From NCBI GenBank assembly GCA_037957365.1, contig JARHVA010004904.1:248001-312000 (forward strand): a stretch of DNA of 64,000 nt. The letters run 5' to 3'. The stretch's first letter is position 1, and each line of letters opens with the position of its first letter. Under the pieces are notes generated by a model. The model worked only from the letters and a program-made list of their open reading frames with translations, made no database searches and was not told where the DNA came from. Both the position numbers and the translations under genes were made by a program. Shown here in pieces: positions 1-13,831 of the stretch. Origin of the DNA: Torreya grandis (taxonomy: Eukaryota > Streptophyta > Pinopsida > Cupressales > Taxaceae).

Positions 1-1
1 T

Positions 2-115
2 GGATTTTTAGGATACAATCAGATTCATATAGCTCCTGAGGACCAACATAAGACTACTTTCACCATGGAATGGGGCACCTATTATTATGTTGATATGTGT
101 CCTTAATTTGATTTA
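2..115 (+). pseudogene. Ty3/gypsy RT fragment
   Basis: A short open stretch reads GFLGYNQIHIAPEDQHK followed by TTFTMEWGTYYY. This is the central RT block just upstream of the catalytic YxDD motif in Tat-like Ty3/gypsy polyproteins, where one expects a GYNQI core and then a WGT motif. The next expected block (MPFGL) is missing and a stop follows, so it is a scrap of about 35 codons cut by the window edge on the left and by a breakpoint near 110. It resembles the RT of element E further right. It is not clearly continuous with the F-prime sequence that starts near 1690. Confidence 0.75.
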
Positions 116-1689
116 GTGAGTTTTCCTTTTCTTACTTGAGGTTTACTTGTTTGAGTTTTTTGGTCTTTAATAGCCTTGGAATTTTGGTTACTTGATTCAC
201 TCTTGTTTGACTTGGTCATTTGGTCTAACATAACACTTATCACCTAGCTTGCCAAATTACCAATACATCCCATCCACATAGGACCAATTATCTTGGATTT
301 TCTTGCATTTGTTTTTTTTTGCTTAGTTTTTTATTTTTGGGTTTGTCCAAAGTATTCTCTACACCCTCCACAATCAAAACCAAAACATATTTGACAAAAA
401 TCCCATGATAAAGGTAAGTCAAGGTATGAATCATTTAATTTTTAGTTAGTTTCTTTTTATATCATTTACTTTCAGTTATTTAATGATTTTTAAAATACTA
501 CATTTTTTAGCATCAGTGTTTTGTGTGTCCTTATGTTCTTTCTCAAAGCACCATCCCTTATTACACATAATATTTTCACACTTTTAATGATTAATGATGA
601 TTTACATCTTGTAGGAACCCATAGTGACTCAATCTCTTTGAGTGCATGCCTTAAGGGGTGCATTGGGAAAGGGGTGGGTAGACCTTTGGTGCTTCACAAG
701 ATTATTGTCCATTATTACTATATTATTCCCTATCCATTTAGATCTAAAAACCTTTCCCTAAGATATGTCTCCTTCCTTTCACATTCTTCTAGTATTTTCC
801 TCTTTCTATCATTATTTCCATTGATTAGTACCTTTTTTACTTGTTCAATAAGCTAGGTCAACTTGGTCGACCTAGCATAGTCTAGGGTCACTTTAGCTCT
901 TTCGGCCTAGTTTCCATCTGCCTAACCTAGCATAAAATTTAGGAATTAGCTCGATAATGTGCTAGTTCAACCTAATAAACCTAGCACAATTGACATGTCT
1001 GAGTGATTTTTAGGTCAGATACTCATATATATACAAGGTCATTTTGGTCATTTAAATATGAATGCAATCAAGAGTTATTATTCATTCACACTTCTTTAGA
1101 ATTAGATCTTCCACCATTATATTTGAGGAGTCTTAGCTTAGGTTTCTTATTTAAATAATTTTAGTCTTATGGATAGGTCTTGGATGCTTTGGCATAAAAA
1201 AATGATCCTTACAAACCACAACAACATCTTGCAAAGCGCCATTGGCTAAGGGAGAGATTGAGTCATGATGGGTTCACATTCAGATAAGTATATTCTAATT
1301 TTGTTCTCCTCTCTTTTAGTAGATAGAATTCGCATAAGTGTTACCTCAAATAAAATTAATCATCATATTCCATATATTAGGGTTTAACTCATACTTACTT
1401 TATTTGAAGTTCCCTATACATGTATTTGATTGCTTTGCATCTAACCCATTACTTTGTGTCATAAGCTTTGGTGATTAGTAGATTAGTTTACTTTTATTTT
1501 ATTAGATTAGTTTACTTTATTTTTAATTATCATAAGTGAATATAGAAACCATAAGACTATTTTAGGGTTGTTGTGTGATTATGCTATACTGTAGGCTTTG
1601 GAACCCTACCTAGCATGATGTGTTGTGATAGATGATACAAGTGATCCCCTAATCGGGTCTAGTAGATCCTCATATTGGTCATATTCCTA
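116..1689. other. Unassigned AT-rich non-coding DNA
   Basis: No credible coding region. The open frame at 521-856 is a hydrophobic chance ORF with no family signal. A cluster of CCTAGC-type words lies at 852-985, including a perfect 8-bp inverted repeat (852-859 with 869-876). A TATA-like run at 1026-1036 followed by T-rich DNA could be a piece of an unrelated LTR, but no partner copy is visible in this window. Confidence 0.4.
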
Positions 1690-2580
1690 CCTTATCCAAT
1701 CTAGGATTGATTCATGCACACCATGAAATTATAATTGCATATAATTTCCATGATGAAACAACCATTGAACATGATAGTGATGAGGAGGAAGATGATCTAT
1801 GGAAAAAGTTCAATACCATAAGTCAAGAGTTTGAACAACTAGGTAAGATTATTATTCCTCCTAAAAAGTGCATATCTAATCATGAAGTTGTTGATGATCC
1901 TAACAAGCATGAATTTGAGTATCTTATAAAGATTAAATAAGCTCTTTTTAATAATGAAGATGAACTTCAAGTCATTGTTCAAGAAGCTATAGTCATGAAA
2001 AAATCAAATGAGACCATGGAAAAATATGTTGTCCTTAAGGAATACTAAACACCTCAATTTTAGGTTAAACCATTTATATATGTATTTGAGTAGAAGGAAG
2101 ACAAGATTTATAATCTCATACATCAAGAAATTCATGACCAAGAAGGTAAAGTTGAAGAGGTGATGGTTCTCAAAGATAAGGAGATCCAAGCTGATTAGCA
2201 ACAACAAATGAAGATTTTACAAGAGCTTGAATAACTTTTACAAGTTGAGGTCCAATTACATAATAAGTTAGAGAAATATTTCTCCATGGAAGATGATGAC
2301 CAAGATTGGGTAGACTATAAAATACTCCTTGATGAGCTTGAAAAACTTATAGTTGATGAGAGACCTGATCTCATTAAGAATACTCTAGAGATCAAGAAAA
2401 CATGCCTTATTAAACCACCATTGAAGGTTACAGTTGAGGATTCTTATGAGAAGGTTAAGTATATTTAAATATATGAAGATTTCACTTTCATAAGTGATCT
2501 AGTTGTAGATTCTTCCATTGCATTATGTATCATGCCAAAGAGATTAGCAAACACCATGAAGGAGATAGAGGCATAAATGC
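1690..2580 (+). pseudogene. F-prime third ORF, acidic, unknown function
   Basis: A broken frame rich in Asp, Glu and Lys covers this stretch, with in-frame stops at Gln- or Trp-like positions. The first part (1707-1940) contains a DSDEEEDD run and then FEQLGKIIIPPKKCIS. The same order recurs in element F near 16500, where it reads FDQLGKTPSPPNKCIS, so this is a real ORF shared by both copies of the family. The later part, including 2286-2468, is charged and probably helical. It ends a short distance before the 3' LTR at 2841, where element ORFs normally end. I recognise no known domain. It could be a gag-pol linker or an accessory protein. Confidence 0.6.
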
Positions 2581-2840
2581 CAAGTTTTAAGAGGCAACAT
2601 GCCTTATTTAATCCTTAATTTTATGAAGAAAGGTTTAAATATTCCCCTTTGATCTTATATTAGGGAACTCATTCAAGATGGTTTGTTTTTATGTTAGTCT
2701 ATTTGAGTTTGTTGTGTGTCTTCTATAAGTGCTCATGAAGCACAAGTGTGTGTTTATTATCTTGTCTTGTCTTGTGTATTCTAGTATTTTCTTCTGTGTA
2801 TTGTTTTTTATTTTTTAGTGTATTTTAAAAGGAAAATAAA

Positions 2841-5800
2841 TGTCAAAATTGTGTATAGGTGACTCCATATCCCAATGGATAGGAGTAGGCTACTGCTCTT
2901 GGCATAACTGACTTGTCACCCCTAGGAAACCACCAAAAAAGTTGAATATTTTGACCAAAAGTCAAAATAGATCAACCCCATATATTAAAAAACTTGTATA
3001 TGGGTATATTAGGATGTAATATGGTGTACTATGGTTATATTTATGTCATTAAATGTGTTATTAACTTTGGTCATAGTCAATTTTAGTCCTAAGTCATTTC
3101 ATGTTACTTAAGGTTATTATTTAGAGTCATTTATGAGGTTTGTACAATTTTCCTAAGTACAAAAAAATTCAAAGAGGTTATTAAATGTCCCATGTGTTAA
3201 TGGGGGTTAGAATTAATATTTCATAACTGAAAAACTATAGGTTTTTATGTCAAAGCAAGAAAATAATTGAAAAAATGGTAGTTTGGCCAGTTTTAGTTGG
3301 TTGTATGACTTTTACTAGAGTTGTGGAACATACGTATGGCCTTAGAGTGAATTTTAAACTATATTGAACACATTTATACACTTTGTAATATTTGAAACAT
3401 CTGAAAATGGCCTAAAACTATTCTACTCCTCCATCACTCCTCTTTGCATATAGAGATATCTAAACAATTTTCTCATGGTATGACTAGTAGGAGAAGAATC
3501 AAGTTAAATGCCTCTGAGGTATGTGATTAATATTTTTATACTTAAATTTCATTATAGGAGTTTAAGGATTTATGTTTTGTGATTTATGAACCAATGATAA
3601 TAAGTTTACTCCTTTCTGCTTACATATTCCCACACCCTATAGGTTTCTTCTTTGTTTGGGTTAATCCATACAAACCAAGTATTGCACATGATTCTAGATA
3701 GTGTGGACATCCTCTTCACATAGATTTCAACTTAGTTTTCATGTGTGGAATGAAAGAGGAAGGATCAAGTACCTTAGTTTGCTGATTGGGACATTAATGG
3801 CTAGTTTGCAAACAACTTCACCAATTTCAAAAGTTCATACCCTTGTTTTCACCTTCATGACCATATTAATGTAGGGGTAGCATGTTTTTTTATATTTCAT
3901 TACCAAGTGATCATTATTATCCAAAGAGATGTGAACTCAAAGTCATCTCTAGAAGGATAACTCAGTCAAAAACATGTTACAATAGACTTCCCTATGGATA
4001 TTCATCTATGGTCAGGTGAATGAGAGTTTTGAATCTTGCATAGCCATGATTAATATGGAATGAAGAGTTTTCCAAGGTGTTTGACACACTATTAAAGAAT
4101 GAGCAATCAAGTTGAGCTATGTAAATGGTTGAGATCATTTGAGACAATGAATTCTCTAATGAACATAGTCCTGTAGCCTAATGTGTACCTACAAGTCCCC
4201 CATAGAAGACTAATCATTTTGGAATAAGGAATTTGAACTTGTTTGAAGTCTTTCAAGATGGAAAGGATCAATTTGAATACTTCAAGAAGGTCTAGGACTG
4301 GTTTTAGAACCATCCACCATGCACATTGTTGATATCTTACCTTCACTACCCTATGTACTATAATAACACCTATAGAAAGTTCATACAAAGGTTTGTAAAC
4401 ATTTAAATAGAGGAATTTGAAGCTTGTTTGTAACTCCATGGGAGTTTGAGAACGTTGATAATGTCATAAAAATCATGGTGGAATCCAGAGGATGACAAAC
4501 AGACTTGCAATCATGTCCATAATTTGAAAGAGCCACTTTAAGGACATGTTACCTTAACATCTCTGAAACAAGGACTCTACTTATGTATGATCCTCTCATT
4601 CTAGAGTATCTTGAGGTTTGTGATAGCTTAGATGTTTCCATCATGGATCCCTATCATAAGGATAATTATTTAACAAGAAATTTTGGTTGTTTGATCATGA
4701 AATTAGAATATAGGAAGGCCTCCATCTTATGCACTCCTTCACTATAAAACACCAATATTCTTTATATTATTTTGAGCCTAAATGGCCCTATAATGAAACA
4801 AGGAAATAAGAGTCACATAAATCATGACAAGAGTGGCCTAATTTTATTTGAGATAGCCTAAAGGACTTCAAGGGAGATAAAATTAGATGATCAGTCCAAT
4901 TGAGGGGCACATCACCACCTATAGGTCTCATGACCTCTAAATGAGGTGTCTACAGTTAGTCTACAACAAACATTATGTTGGCATTAGGAATTGAGAGCAT
5001 AAACATGAAGAAAACCACTTGGAATGAATATTTTAATAGTATCCCAAATATAATTTAAGTGAGTTAAATCATAGAGTTGTGACTCATACTAACATCTATA
5101 GCTCCCCCTTTTAGTTTAAAAATGGCATCTATAGTTTGATTGTAGTATGACAATGCATTGGTGCATGATGGTATATATGTTGGTAAGTCATGAGATTAAT
5201 GTGTTAAATTATAATGTGAGTTTAAAGTTTTAAAATAGACTCCAAATGGAACCTAACATGACACACACTATTTGTGGCAACCTATAGGACCTTCAACACA
5301 CAAAAGAGCACCTGCAGTCAACACAATTTGCTATAATAGGTAGTTTAGCCTAATCAAGTGAAGAGAAGTGATTGAGAGTTAATAGAATTTGGGATTTTTT
5401 ACATTTTTATAACACCTTAATAATTATGATGATAATATCACATGATTTTCATCATAGGGAAAAATAATAATGAGGGTTTTAACATACAACCCCACAATCA
5501 ACTAAAAATCCTACACAGTCCTCATAGTCTGAAAGTCTATCTTAGGAAGTTGGAGTGTTTATAGCCTTTAAAGTGTTTCTAAGTTATGAAAATTGGTAAG
5601 TATAATATAAATGAACCAATATAGCCTATAATATATTTAAATTGTTTGGGACAATAGGGGGATGCCATTTGTTTTGTCTCAGACAAAAGGCACTCTAGGA
5701 AATAAGAGGACTACAGGCTTAGTATGAGAATGATAAGAAGTTGAGTTGGAGACTGTTGAAACATTGTATAAAAATTTGGAGGGTTATTTTAAGCATGAAA

Positions 5801-7806
5801 AATCATGAATGATAATTCAAAATACTAAGAAGATAAACATGGTTGCCTAAACCCATAGAAGTATAGTCAGGCCTACTAGGCCTTGACTAGGTCTAAAGTT
5901 TAATTGGAGGGATAATCTCATTTATAAAACTAAGTGAACACTATAATAAATATAATCACATTCATGGGGAGATATAAGGTGATTTTTATCCTTTAGCTTA
6001 TAGATAATCCCCATAGAGGGATAATTTTTAGCTTAAGAACAACTTAGGGTACATAGAATGCAAAGCGGGGCTTGAGAGGCAATGTTTAGAAGCTCACACT
6101 AGTACAAACACTTAGAATGGAGATATAATGAGATAATAATGATTTAAGGAAGTCCTAAACATGTTTATATATATATTTTTTCATAGGTTAAATGTCTAAC
6201 TTTTATGAACAATCCCTAAGGGTCAAAATCACTTAAAACCCTCCAAAACTCTTGCTCATGACTTGATTGGAAAAATAAAGAATAAGATGCATCCAAATGA
6301 GATATTTTGGTTATGAAAGTTATTTTTAATTTTAGATAACTCCCTCAATCTCTTTCCCATCAGATTAACTTGTACCCTATTTATAAGGATAGGGTACAAA
6401 ACATGTTTTATTAACAAATTTTGATGTTTTATACGTGTAGGGGAGTCTTGAAGGATAAATATAAATTTGGGAGATCAAGTGGGACATAATATAACCCATA
6501 ATATTCAATTATTTCTTAATATAAACACATAGAAACCTCTACTATTTCCTTCACTTTAGGCAGTATGTGGAAGACAATGAGAATGGGGAGTGATCACTAA
6601 GTGAGAAAGTGATAAGTATAATTGGGAGGTCTTTTAAGGTCTACCTGATGGATTTAATGACAACATGACTCTTTAAAGGTGTCATTTCACCCCATACATG
6701 GATTTTTTTGGAAAATTGAAGGTCACTTGAATGACAAGTGTGAGGAATGAGTGAAAGAAGTATAATGGTGACTGCAGGTAGTGAGAACACTTGTCCAAAA
6801 GTATACCAATGATTAGGGACACATATAATTCATGTTAGATATTTTTCCTAACCCCACCATCATATTTAACATGTTGAATCTCTTCCTATTCTACTTTGGA
6901 GTGATTAAGAGAGGCCAAATGATGAAGATAGTTTTCATGAAGGTAGTTGAAGGGTCCTATGCTAGTTTTGAGGAGTTTTCATGCTTTGGAAGGAAATTTA
7001 TCCAAATATACATTTCAAGGTCTATCTAATACTCCAAATCCTTGAAACATAACTTATCCTCATTCATTGATAAGTGGCATTGTGACCCTTGATCTCTAAT
7101 TCTCTCTTTGCTATCACACATTCTATAAATGCTAGCCATTTTGGCTCCTATATTCTGATTCTACACCTAGTATGGTGAAGCCCTACTAGTTTGATGTTTT
7201 ACTTTGACTTTGAGTAATACATGAAATATATTTTTGAGTTCACAAACATATTGTCTAAGTGTGTGAGGTGATGTATGGTGAGGTCTAGTGATAAACTTCT
7301 ATCCTTGCTTCTCTTTATCCTTTCATGTTTAGTGCAATAATTTCCTATTCTAACAGGTCATGTGGAGTGTATCTAGTGTGTTTGACTCCATTAAAGTATA
7401 CAAGTAGACCTAGTGTCTAAAACTAACATCTGGTCTACTTACCTTGAGTAATATCATGCATATCACCTCCATATTTTAATACTAATGTTAGATTATTCTA
7501 AGACTTTGAAGCTAGTGTTGTAGGTCTTGTCTCTTAGTACAAGAGTATGATAGCATAGTGGATATCCTTATGGTGTATCAAATATTATAATATTTTAATT
7601 TCATGCATATTTATACCTCTTTTCATCTAATCAATCAATTAGTGTAGGTGATAAGCACTTAAAGGTCAATCTAGGGAGCTAGCCCTTAAATGTAGAGGTC
7701 TACCTCTACTATAGGTAACCCACATGCCTAGAGGTATTCCAATGTTTCCCAAATATAAGAGAATGATTGAAAAACCTCCTTTAAAGTGAAATATTTGGTG
7801 ACAATA
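2841..7806 (+). repeat. 3' LTR of F-prime, about 5.0 kb
   Basis: This stretch aligns along its whole length, in order, with 17313-22226, and from its internal part with 9005-13807. It begins TGTCAAAATTGTGTATAGG just after a purine-rich tract (AAAAGGAAAATAA), as expected for a plus-strand element. It ends with TTTGGTGACAATA, an ending all three copies share in variant form. The pieces at 2841-2960, 4180-4440 and 7620-7806 are easiest to match. The 5' partner lies left of the window. The open frames at 4107-4439 (minus) and 6832-7029 (plus) are chance ORFs in the LTR. The LTR is unusually long for a plant gypsy element but in the range known for Ogre-like families. Confidence 0.85.
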
Positions 7807-7811
7807 GTACC

Positions 7812-9004
7812 TAAGTTCACTCATGTTTCATGATGCAACATCATAGTAATTCATCTCATCCAATCTTATAAAGGTCCCCCTATAAGTGAGAATGAAACAA
7901 CACAAACAACTGGCTACTTCTTTCCTAGAGTGTTGAGGTGAGCTGGTATTGAGCATGTATTCAAAAAGGTAGTGATATCTTCTAACTCCTAAGGCATGCT
8001 TATGAAATTGAATATTTTCATTCTAGGTAATTCATCTTTTATGGCATGCATCAATTCACCATATTCAATGCATGAAAGATGATCTAGATTTTAGTTGGCC
8101 TTACCTAGTTTTACCATTATAAAAAACTGGAACTATTGAAACAACACAATCCACTGGTAAATGTACCCATGCAATACTAGTTTATTTACTAAGTACTTTA
8201 GTGCCTCATGGTTTGTGAAGAAGAAAAATGGAGTTTCTAGCAAGTAGTGATGGAACTTTTGGAGGGTATAGACCATAGATAATAATTTGCTCCTAGTAGT
8301 CATGTAGTTTCATTCAATCAAAGTAAGCTTTTTATTAGAAAAATAAATATGGTATTCTAGGTTGTCCTTACCAGGTTGAGCAAGGATATCATTGACCTCC
8401 ATGCAAAAATCATCGACATGGATGTGAAAATGTCTTATCCAATCTAGAAAATGGAGAATAGGGGTAGTGATAAACTTTAAATGATATCTAGTATGCCTTA
8501 GGAAGGTGCTAACTTCTCATTGGGTGGTCGGCATTGGAAGTTGTAGTATAATAATAATCTTTGTTGGGTCCACCAAAATTCCATCATGACATATGACATG
8601 ACCAAGTAGAATGCCAAAGGGGGTATAAAATAAAAATTTATTCAAATTTAAGGAAATATGAAGGTTTTGATATTGCTCTAGCATTATTCAGATGTTGGAA
8701 CTGTGGTCCCACACTAAGTTGTAAATAGTCTAGCCATCAATGTAGACCTAAAAAAACCTATCAATAAATTACTTGAAAGCTTCAATTGTGATTTAGGAGA
8801 ATACAATAGGAGAATTATTTAACCCAAATGTCATTACATTGTAAGAAAAATATCCCCACTTAGTTTCAAATGTCATCTTTAACTTATCCTATTTTATGAT
8901 CCGAACTTGATGATACCTAGATAAGCCATCTGTAAATGTATAGATTTCACACCCAAAGAATCCTTAGAGTATTTATTAAGTGAAATGTATTAAGAAGGGG
9001 TTGG
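7812..9004 (-). pseudogene. Element G pol, part 2: RT, RNase H, integrase start
   Basis: Reading the minus strand from 9004 down gives the RT core (CEIYTFTDGLSRYHQVRI, then MTFETKWGYFSYNVMTFGL), then IDGXTIYNL at the catalytic position. The RNase H domain follows (HFHIHVDDF near 8420; YMTTRSKLLSMVYTLQKFHHY; HEALKYLVNKLVLHG), then the linker to integrase (DELPRMKIFNF), ending in the first residues of integrase (near 7812). The catalytic YxDD is degraded to YIDG. Stops and frameshifts are frequent, so it is dead. The N-terminal half of the same gene lies at 22227-26090. The two halves are separated by element F, and the left end abuts F-prime, so G was hit at least twice. Confidence 0.85.
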
Positions 9005-12000
9005 TAAAATAATTCAAAATGAGTCAACCCCCTATAGTCCAAAATTGATATAGGGATATATTATAATTTCATATGGTGTGTCATGGTTCATTTTATGTAA
9101 TTTAATGTCTTATTAGCCTTGGTCATATTCTAGTTTAGTCCTTATGTCATTTTAAGTTACTTAAGGGTCATATATGGGTCATTAATGAGGGTGGTACAAT
9201 TTTATTAGGTATAAAAGTGTTATAGAATCATTATAAAAATAAATCATGTTTTTACCTATAATATTCCTTTTCAATAATGTAATTACTAATATAAACTTGT
9301 AGGTGTTAACTAAAAATCAAGAAAATAAGTAAAAAAGAGGGAGTTTCAAATGTTGTACAACCTATGGGAAATAATTACACTTGGGAGAAGCTTATGAAGT
9401 GACCTTTAAGCTTAATTTACTCCATTTACATGTTTATCTTCTTTTGAAGTTCCAAAAATGGGCTAAAACAATTCTATCTCTCCATCACTCCACTAGGCAA
9501 ACAAAACTAGTCAACATGTCTTTGGATGATATAACCAGTAGGAGGACTTCCAAGTCAAATTATCTTAGTGTTGGATAATAAAATTGGTATGATTAATTTT
9601 TATGTTTGTATTTTGAATAATGGTTTCCCATACTTTATGAACCATCCTTAACAAGTTGACTGTCCATTTCTAATTATTATTTCCTACACCCTACAATTTT
9701 TTCTCTTATTTGAGCTAGTCTGTATAGCTCAGTTGATGAATTTTATTCTATAGTATGTTTAATTAATTATATTATGTCTCCCATGTTTTTTATCATGATT
9801 TTAAGTTATTTTATGGATCAAATAGTTTAAATTATAAGATGATGTCACTAATAGACTAGTAGTTACATTTTACTGTTATAAAGGTCCTGGTGCTCACAAT
9901 TGTTTCATGTGAATGTAATATGTTGTGATACATGTTTTCATGTCATAAAAATAAATTTTATCTCTAAAATAGGTCTCTCAATATCATGCATTAATCAATC
10001 ACATAGTCAAAGATGTGATACATAGTCAATTTCATGCATCCAAACAGCTAAATCTTGTTGTGTGGAGTTTTGAGGACGTTATTGGAGGTGTTTGAAGAGT
10101 ACATAAGGTGTTATACATATTATTTCAACATTATCAATAAAATTAAACTCTCCAAGTGTATATGACTAACTATGATGACTGTTTCTCACATATATGTAGA
10201 CCTGCAACTCTAATATGCACCTACAGGTGTTGTCATGAGAATGTTACATTGGAATGGTAGTTTTGAAACTTGTTTCAAATCATTAAAAGTTATAAATATT
10301 AATTTTATAACTTTTATAATTCACAAATATCATTTTAAGTCTTATACTATGCACATTTCTTAGGTTTTCATTCACTGCCTACACATTGAAATGTCCACCT
10401 ACAGGAGGCACTAGCAAAGATCTGAGAATGCTTCATAGAGGATATTTAACATGTTAGAGACCTTCATTAGGTTCAGGTAAGTTTTAGGCACCTTGATAAT
10501 CATGTTTGGATTCAAAATCAGGTATTCAAACTTGAGAGGTCTCTCCAAGTGAAAGAATTTGAATTCAAGGATAGGTTTCCCTAAAACACCAAAATATAGG
10601 CCTAAGCACTTTTGGAGATGCCATATAATAATGTTTCACGATGCCTAGATGAGTTTAGATGCACCCATGTTGTATCCTAAACATAAGAGTATAACCTTTA
10701 AAAATAAGGTGGGTGTGTGACCATAGGAAAGTGATGTTTGGAGGCTTCAAAGTTACATATTTATTCACTATAGTTTCTCAGTTATGTCTACAAGATTTGA
10801 ACTTCAAGTGACCTCTAGACCCAAAGATGGTAAGGTGAGAAAATATATAAATTATGAGTGATACTATGAAGGTAATGAGGACATTTTTTTATCAAATATT
10901 CATAAAAAGGGTTGAATTTCAAGGTATTATCCTTGATCAACACCTACGGTTGTCCTTTGCCCTGAGATAACTCACCTACAGTTGACTGTAAACTCTCATA
11001 GGTCCATAAGGTGAGCTTGGACATAGAAACACAAAAAAATAATAGTGGAAGCTGACTCCAAAGACCTATAATGGGATAATATACAATATAAAATGGATTT
11101 CAAGGTGGATACTCACCTACAAGACCCTTATTTTTCCATATGTGGGCAACTACAATCAACTGTAGTGGACAGTCAGTTAGAGCATGGTGTTCTTAATGTT
11201 GGTAGGGTATGAACATGATGTGAATAAATATAAATAACTATAAAATTACCCTAAGGATTCAAATAATACCTTTAGGTATTATTTTCAAGGTTCAACCATG
11301 TACTTCCATCTATAGGTGTCTCTCTCAAACAAGAAAACATAGTTAGCAATCCAGTCAAAGTCAAGAGCAAGGTATGTGTGAAGTGTTTGGAAAATTTTGG
11401 GTGGTAAGTAGGTATGGAATCACCTTTATCATAGTTTTAATATTCTAAAGATATTTTTACCACATATAAATATGGGAAGGAGGGTTATCACACAAGCAAC
11501 ATACAGTCAGCATATAAGGCTTACTCAGAGTCAACCTTCTCAAAAATCTATTTTGGGTATTGTAGTGTTTGAAGGGGTTAGGTATATCAAGAAACCTTTA
11601 AATTTTACAAAAATTGTCCCCATAACTTTTTTAATTCCCTCATATCCTCCTTTTCCTTGGGATAATAAGGTAGATTCCCCCTATTTTGTGTCAGATAGAG
11701 GGCACTCCCAGAATATAAAACCCCATAAGTTTAACATAAAGGAGATGATAAGGTGGGTTGAGGGTTGATAAGACCTTATAGGAGGATGTGGAGAGTTTTA
11801 TTACACCTATAATAACATGTAAAACATTTCATAAATGTGGGAAATATGTTAAGGTATCTTAAACCCATGAGCATGCAAATAGACCTATTAGGTCTTGATT
11901 AGGCCTAGTGCCTAATAGGGTCAAAAATTCATTCATAGGGATAGAGGAACATTATAAAGCCTTAGAAATTTTTTATTTTGAATCATAAGGTGTTTTTAAT

Positions 12001-13807
12001 ATGTTATCATGTAGATAAAACCATAGGTAAGCCATTTCTTGGCTCAAACTAACTCAAACCTATGCAAAATGGAGAACAAAGCTCGAGAGGCTAACTTGAG
12101 ATGCTCAAACCTACTTGGAGTATTTTCATGATATTATAAGGATTTAGGGTATTATGAAGGATTTATTTAACAATCACTTTATGGAATTTATTTTCAAATT
12201 AGATGTCAGACCTATATGAACAATCCTTAGAGGGAAAAATGGCTCTAAACCCTCTAAAACCTTTGCTAAGGACCCAATTGGGGAAATTAAGTAATAAAGG
12301 AATTAAAATGGCATGGAATGTCTTGGGAGATTATTATAAGTTATATAAGACTCTCCAAGGCTCCTCCCTATAAACTTGAGTTTCACCCTACTTGTACAGA
12401 CTTGGTGAAAATTGGATTTTCTTAATTATTTTTGGTGTTGTGTAGGTATGGAAGGTTTTTGAGAGATGTAATACACTTTGGGAGAGATATTGGGACTTAA
12501 AATAGCTCAAATTATTCATTTAGTTCCTTATTTAAGTTCTTAAGTGCCTCTGCAAGTGCCTTCATCTCAGCCAATCCAAACTGGCATAGTGAACAAGCTA
12601 GTGAGAGGGTGAAAACTCTAAGTGAGATGCCTTTTAAGGTTTTCCTGAGGAATATAAGGCTATTATGGGTCCTAAAAAAGTGTCATATACTCATATATAT
12701 GGATTGGATTGGAAAATTGAAGACCAACTTTGGTTCTAAGTATGAAGGGTGAGTGAAAGAAGAGTTATTTAGGCTATAGGTAGTGATAACTCACCCCCAG
12801 AAGAATCTTGATGATTAAGGATGAAAATAATGCATGTTGGAGAATGTATACAACCACTCCCTCTAATTTTAATCATCACATATATCCCTATTCTATATTG
12901 GGATGTTCCAAGAAGGCCAAATGATGAAGTCAATTTTCTAAGTAAGCAATTGAGGAGTTATATGCCACATTTAAGGAGTTTCATGTTTTGAAGGATGTTT
13001 GTCCAAGTATGCCTTAAATGGTTTATTCCATTTCCCTCTCTATTTCATGTGTAACTCCTTTTATTACCATGACACATGTCCTAGTGACTCTTGGACTTCA
13101 TTCTCTTTTCCTCTCTCTTAAATTCTATAAGTAGTAGCCATTTTGGATCTTACAAAATGAGACCACACCATATATGGTGAAGCCCTACTAGAATTACATT
13201 TTATTTTGAGTTTTAAAAATAAATTAAAGTCTGATTTTGAGTTCATGAACATTTTTATAAGTGTGCAAAGTGATGTATGGTGACTCTAAGTGATAATCTT
13301 CTATCCTTGCTTACCTTATCCTCTCATGTTTATGTAAGAGTTCCTATTCTAACATGTCACATAGAGTTTAGATAGTGTGTTAGAATAATTTAAAGTGTAA
13401 AATTATTATTAGAGTGTGAAATATTCCCTCTAGTTCACTTACCTTGTGTTGTCTCATGCATATCATCTCTATGTTAAAACACTTATGTTAGAACATTTTA
13501 AGACTTGGAATCTAGTTTGTATGTCTTGTTTCTTATTGAGATAAGTATTATGGTATTTTGGAAATAATTTTGGTGTATAACCCCATTAGATTAGTTTCAT
13601 TTCATGTAAAATTTTATCTCTTTTCTCACAAACAACTAATCAAGTAGGTGATAAGCATTTCAAGGTATATTCAAGGACCTAGCCCTTAAACCTAGAGGTC
13701 TACTTATACCTATAGGTAAACCCACATACCTATAAGTACTCCCATTTTTCCAAAATATAGAGGAAGCTTGAACACCCTCCTCTAAGGTACAATATATGGT
13801 GACAATA
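9005..13807 (+). repeat. 5' LTR of F, truncated at its 5' end
   Basis: Matches 17313-22226 in order. For example, the segment at about 11160-11230 differs from 19575-19645 at only a few of 70 positions. It lacks the terminal TGTCAAA segment present at 2841 and 17313. The end TGGTGACAATA is followed directly by a primer-binding-site-like sequence, which fixes the right boundary. The open frames at 9381-9578 and 11472-11768 are not supported by the other LTR copies and are treated as chance ORFs. Confidence 0.85.
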
Positions 13808-13831
13808 GTTCTATCACACTAGGTGGGACCA
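13808..13831 (+). other. Primer-binding site of F
   Basis: GTTCTATCACACTAGGTGGG followed by ACCA starts at the LTR end. It is a degraded form of the site next to the LTR of B (TGGCATGCCCGATGGGACC) and of E (TGACATGCTCAATGGGACC). The conserved GGTGGGACC end is the best-kept part. Which tRNA is the primer cannot be told from this alone. Confidence 0.55.

Noticed and set aside
521..856. 111-codon open frame
   Set aside because: Hydrophobic, low-complexity translation with no family signal, in DNA flanked by element fragments.
11472..11768. 98-codon frame inside the F 5' LTR
   Set aside because: The matching place in the other LTR copies (about 19890-20190) does not keep the frame.
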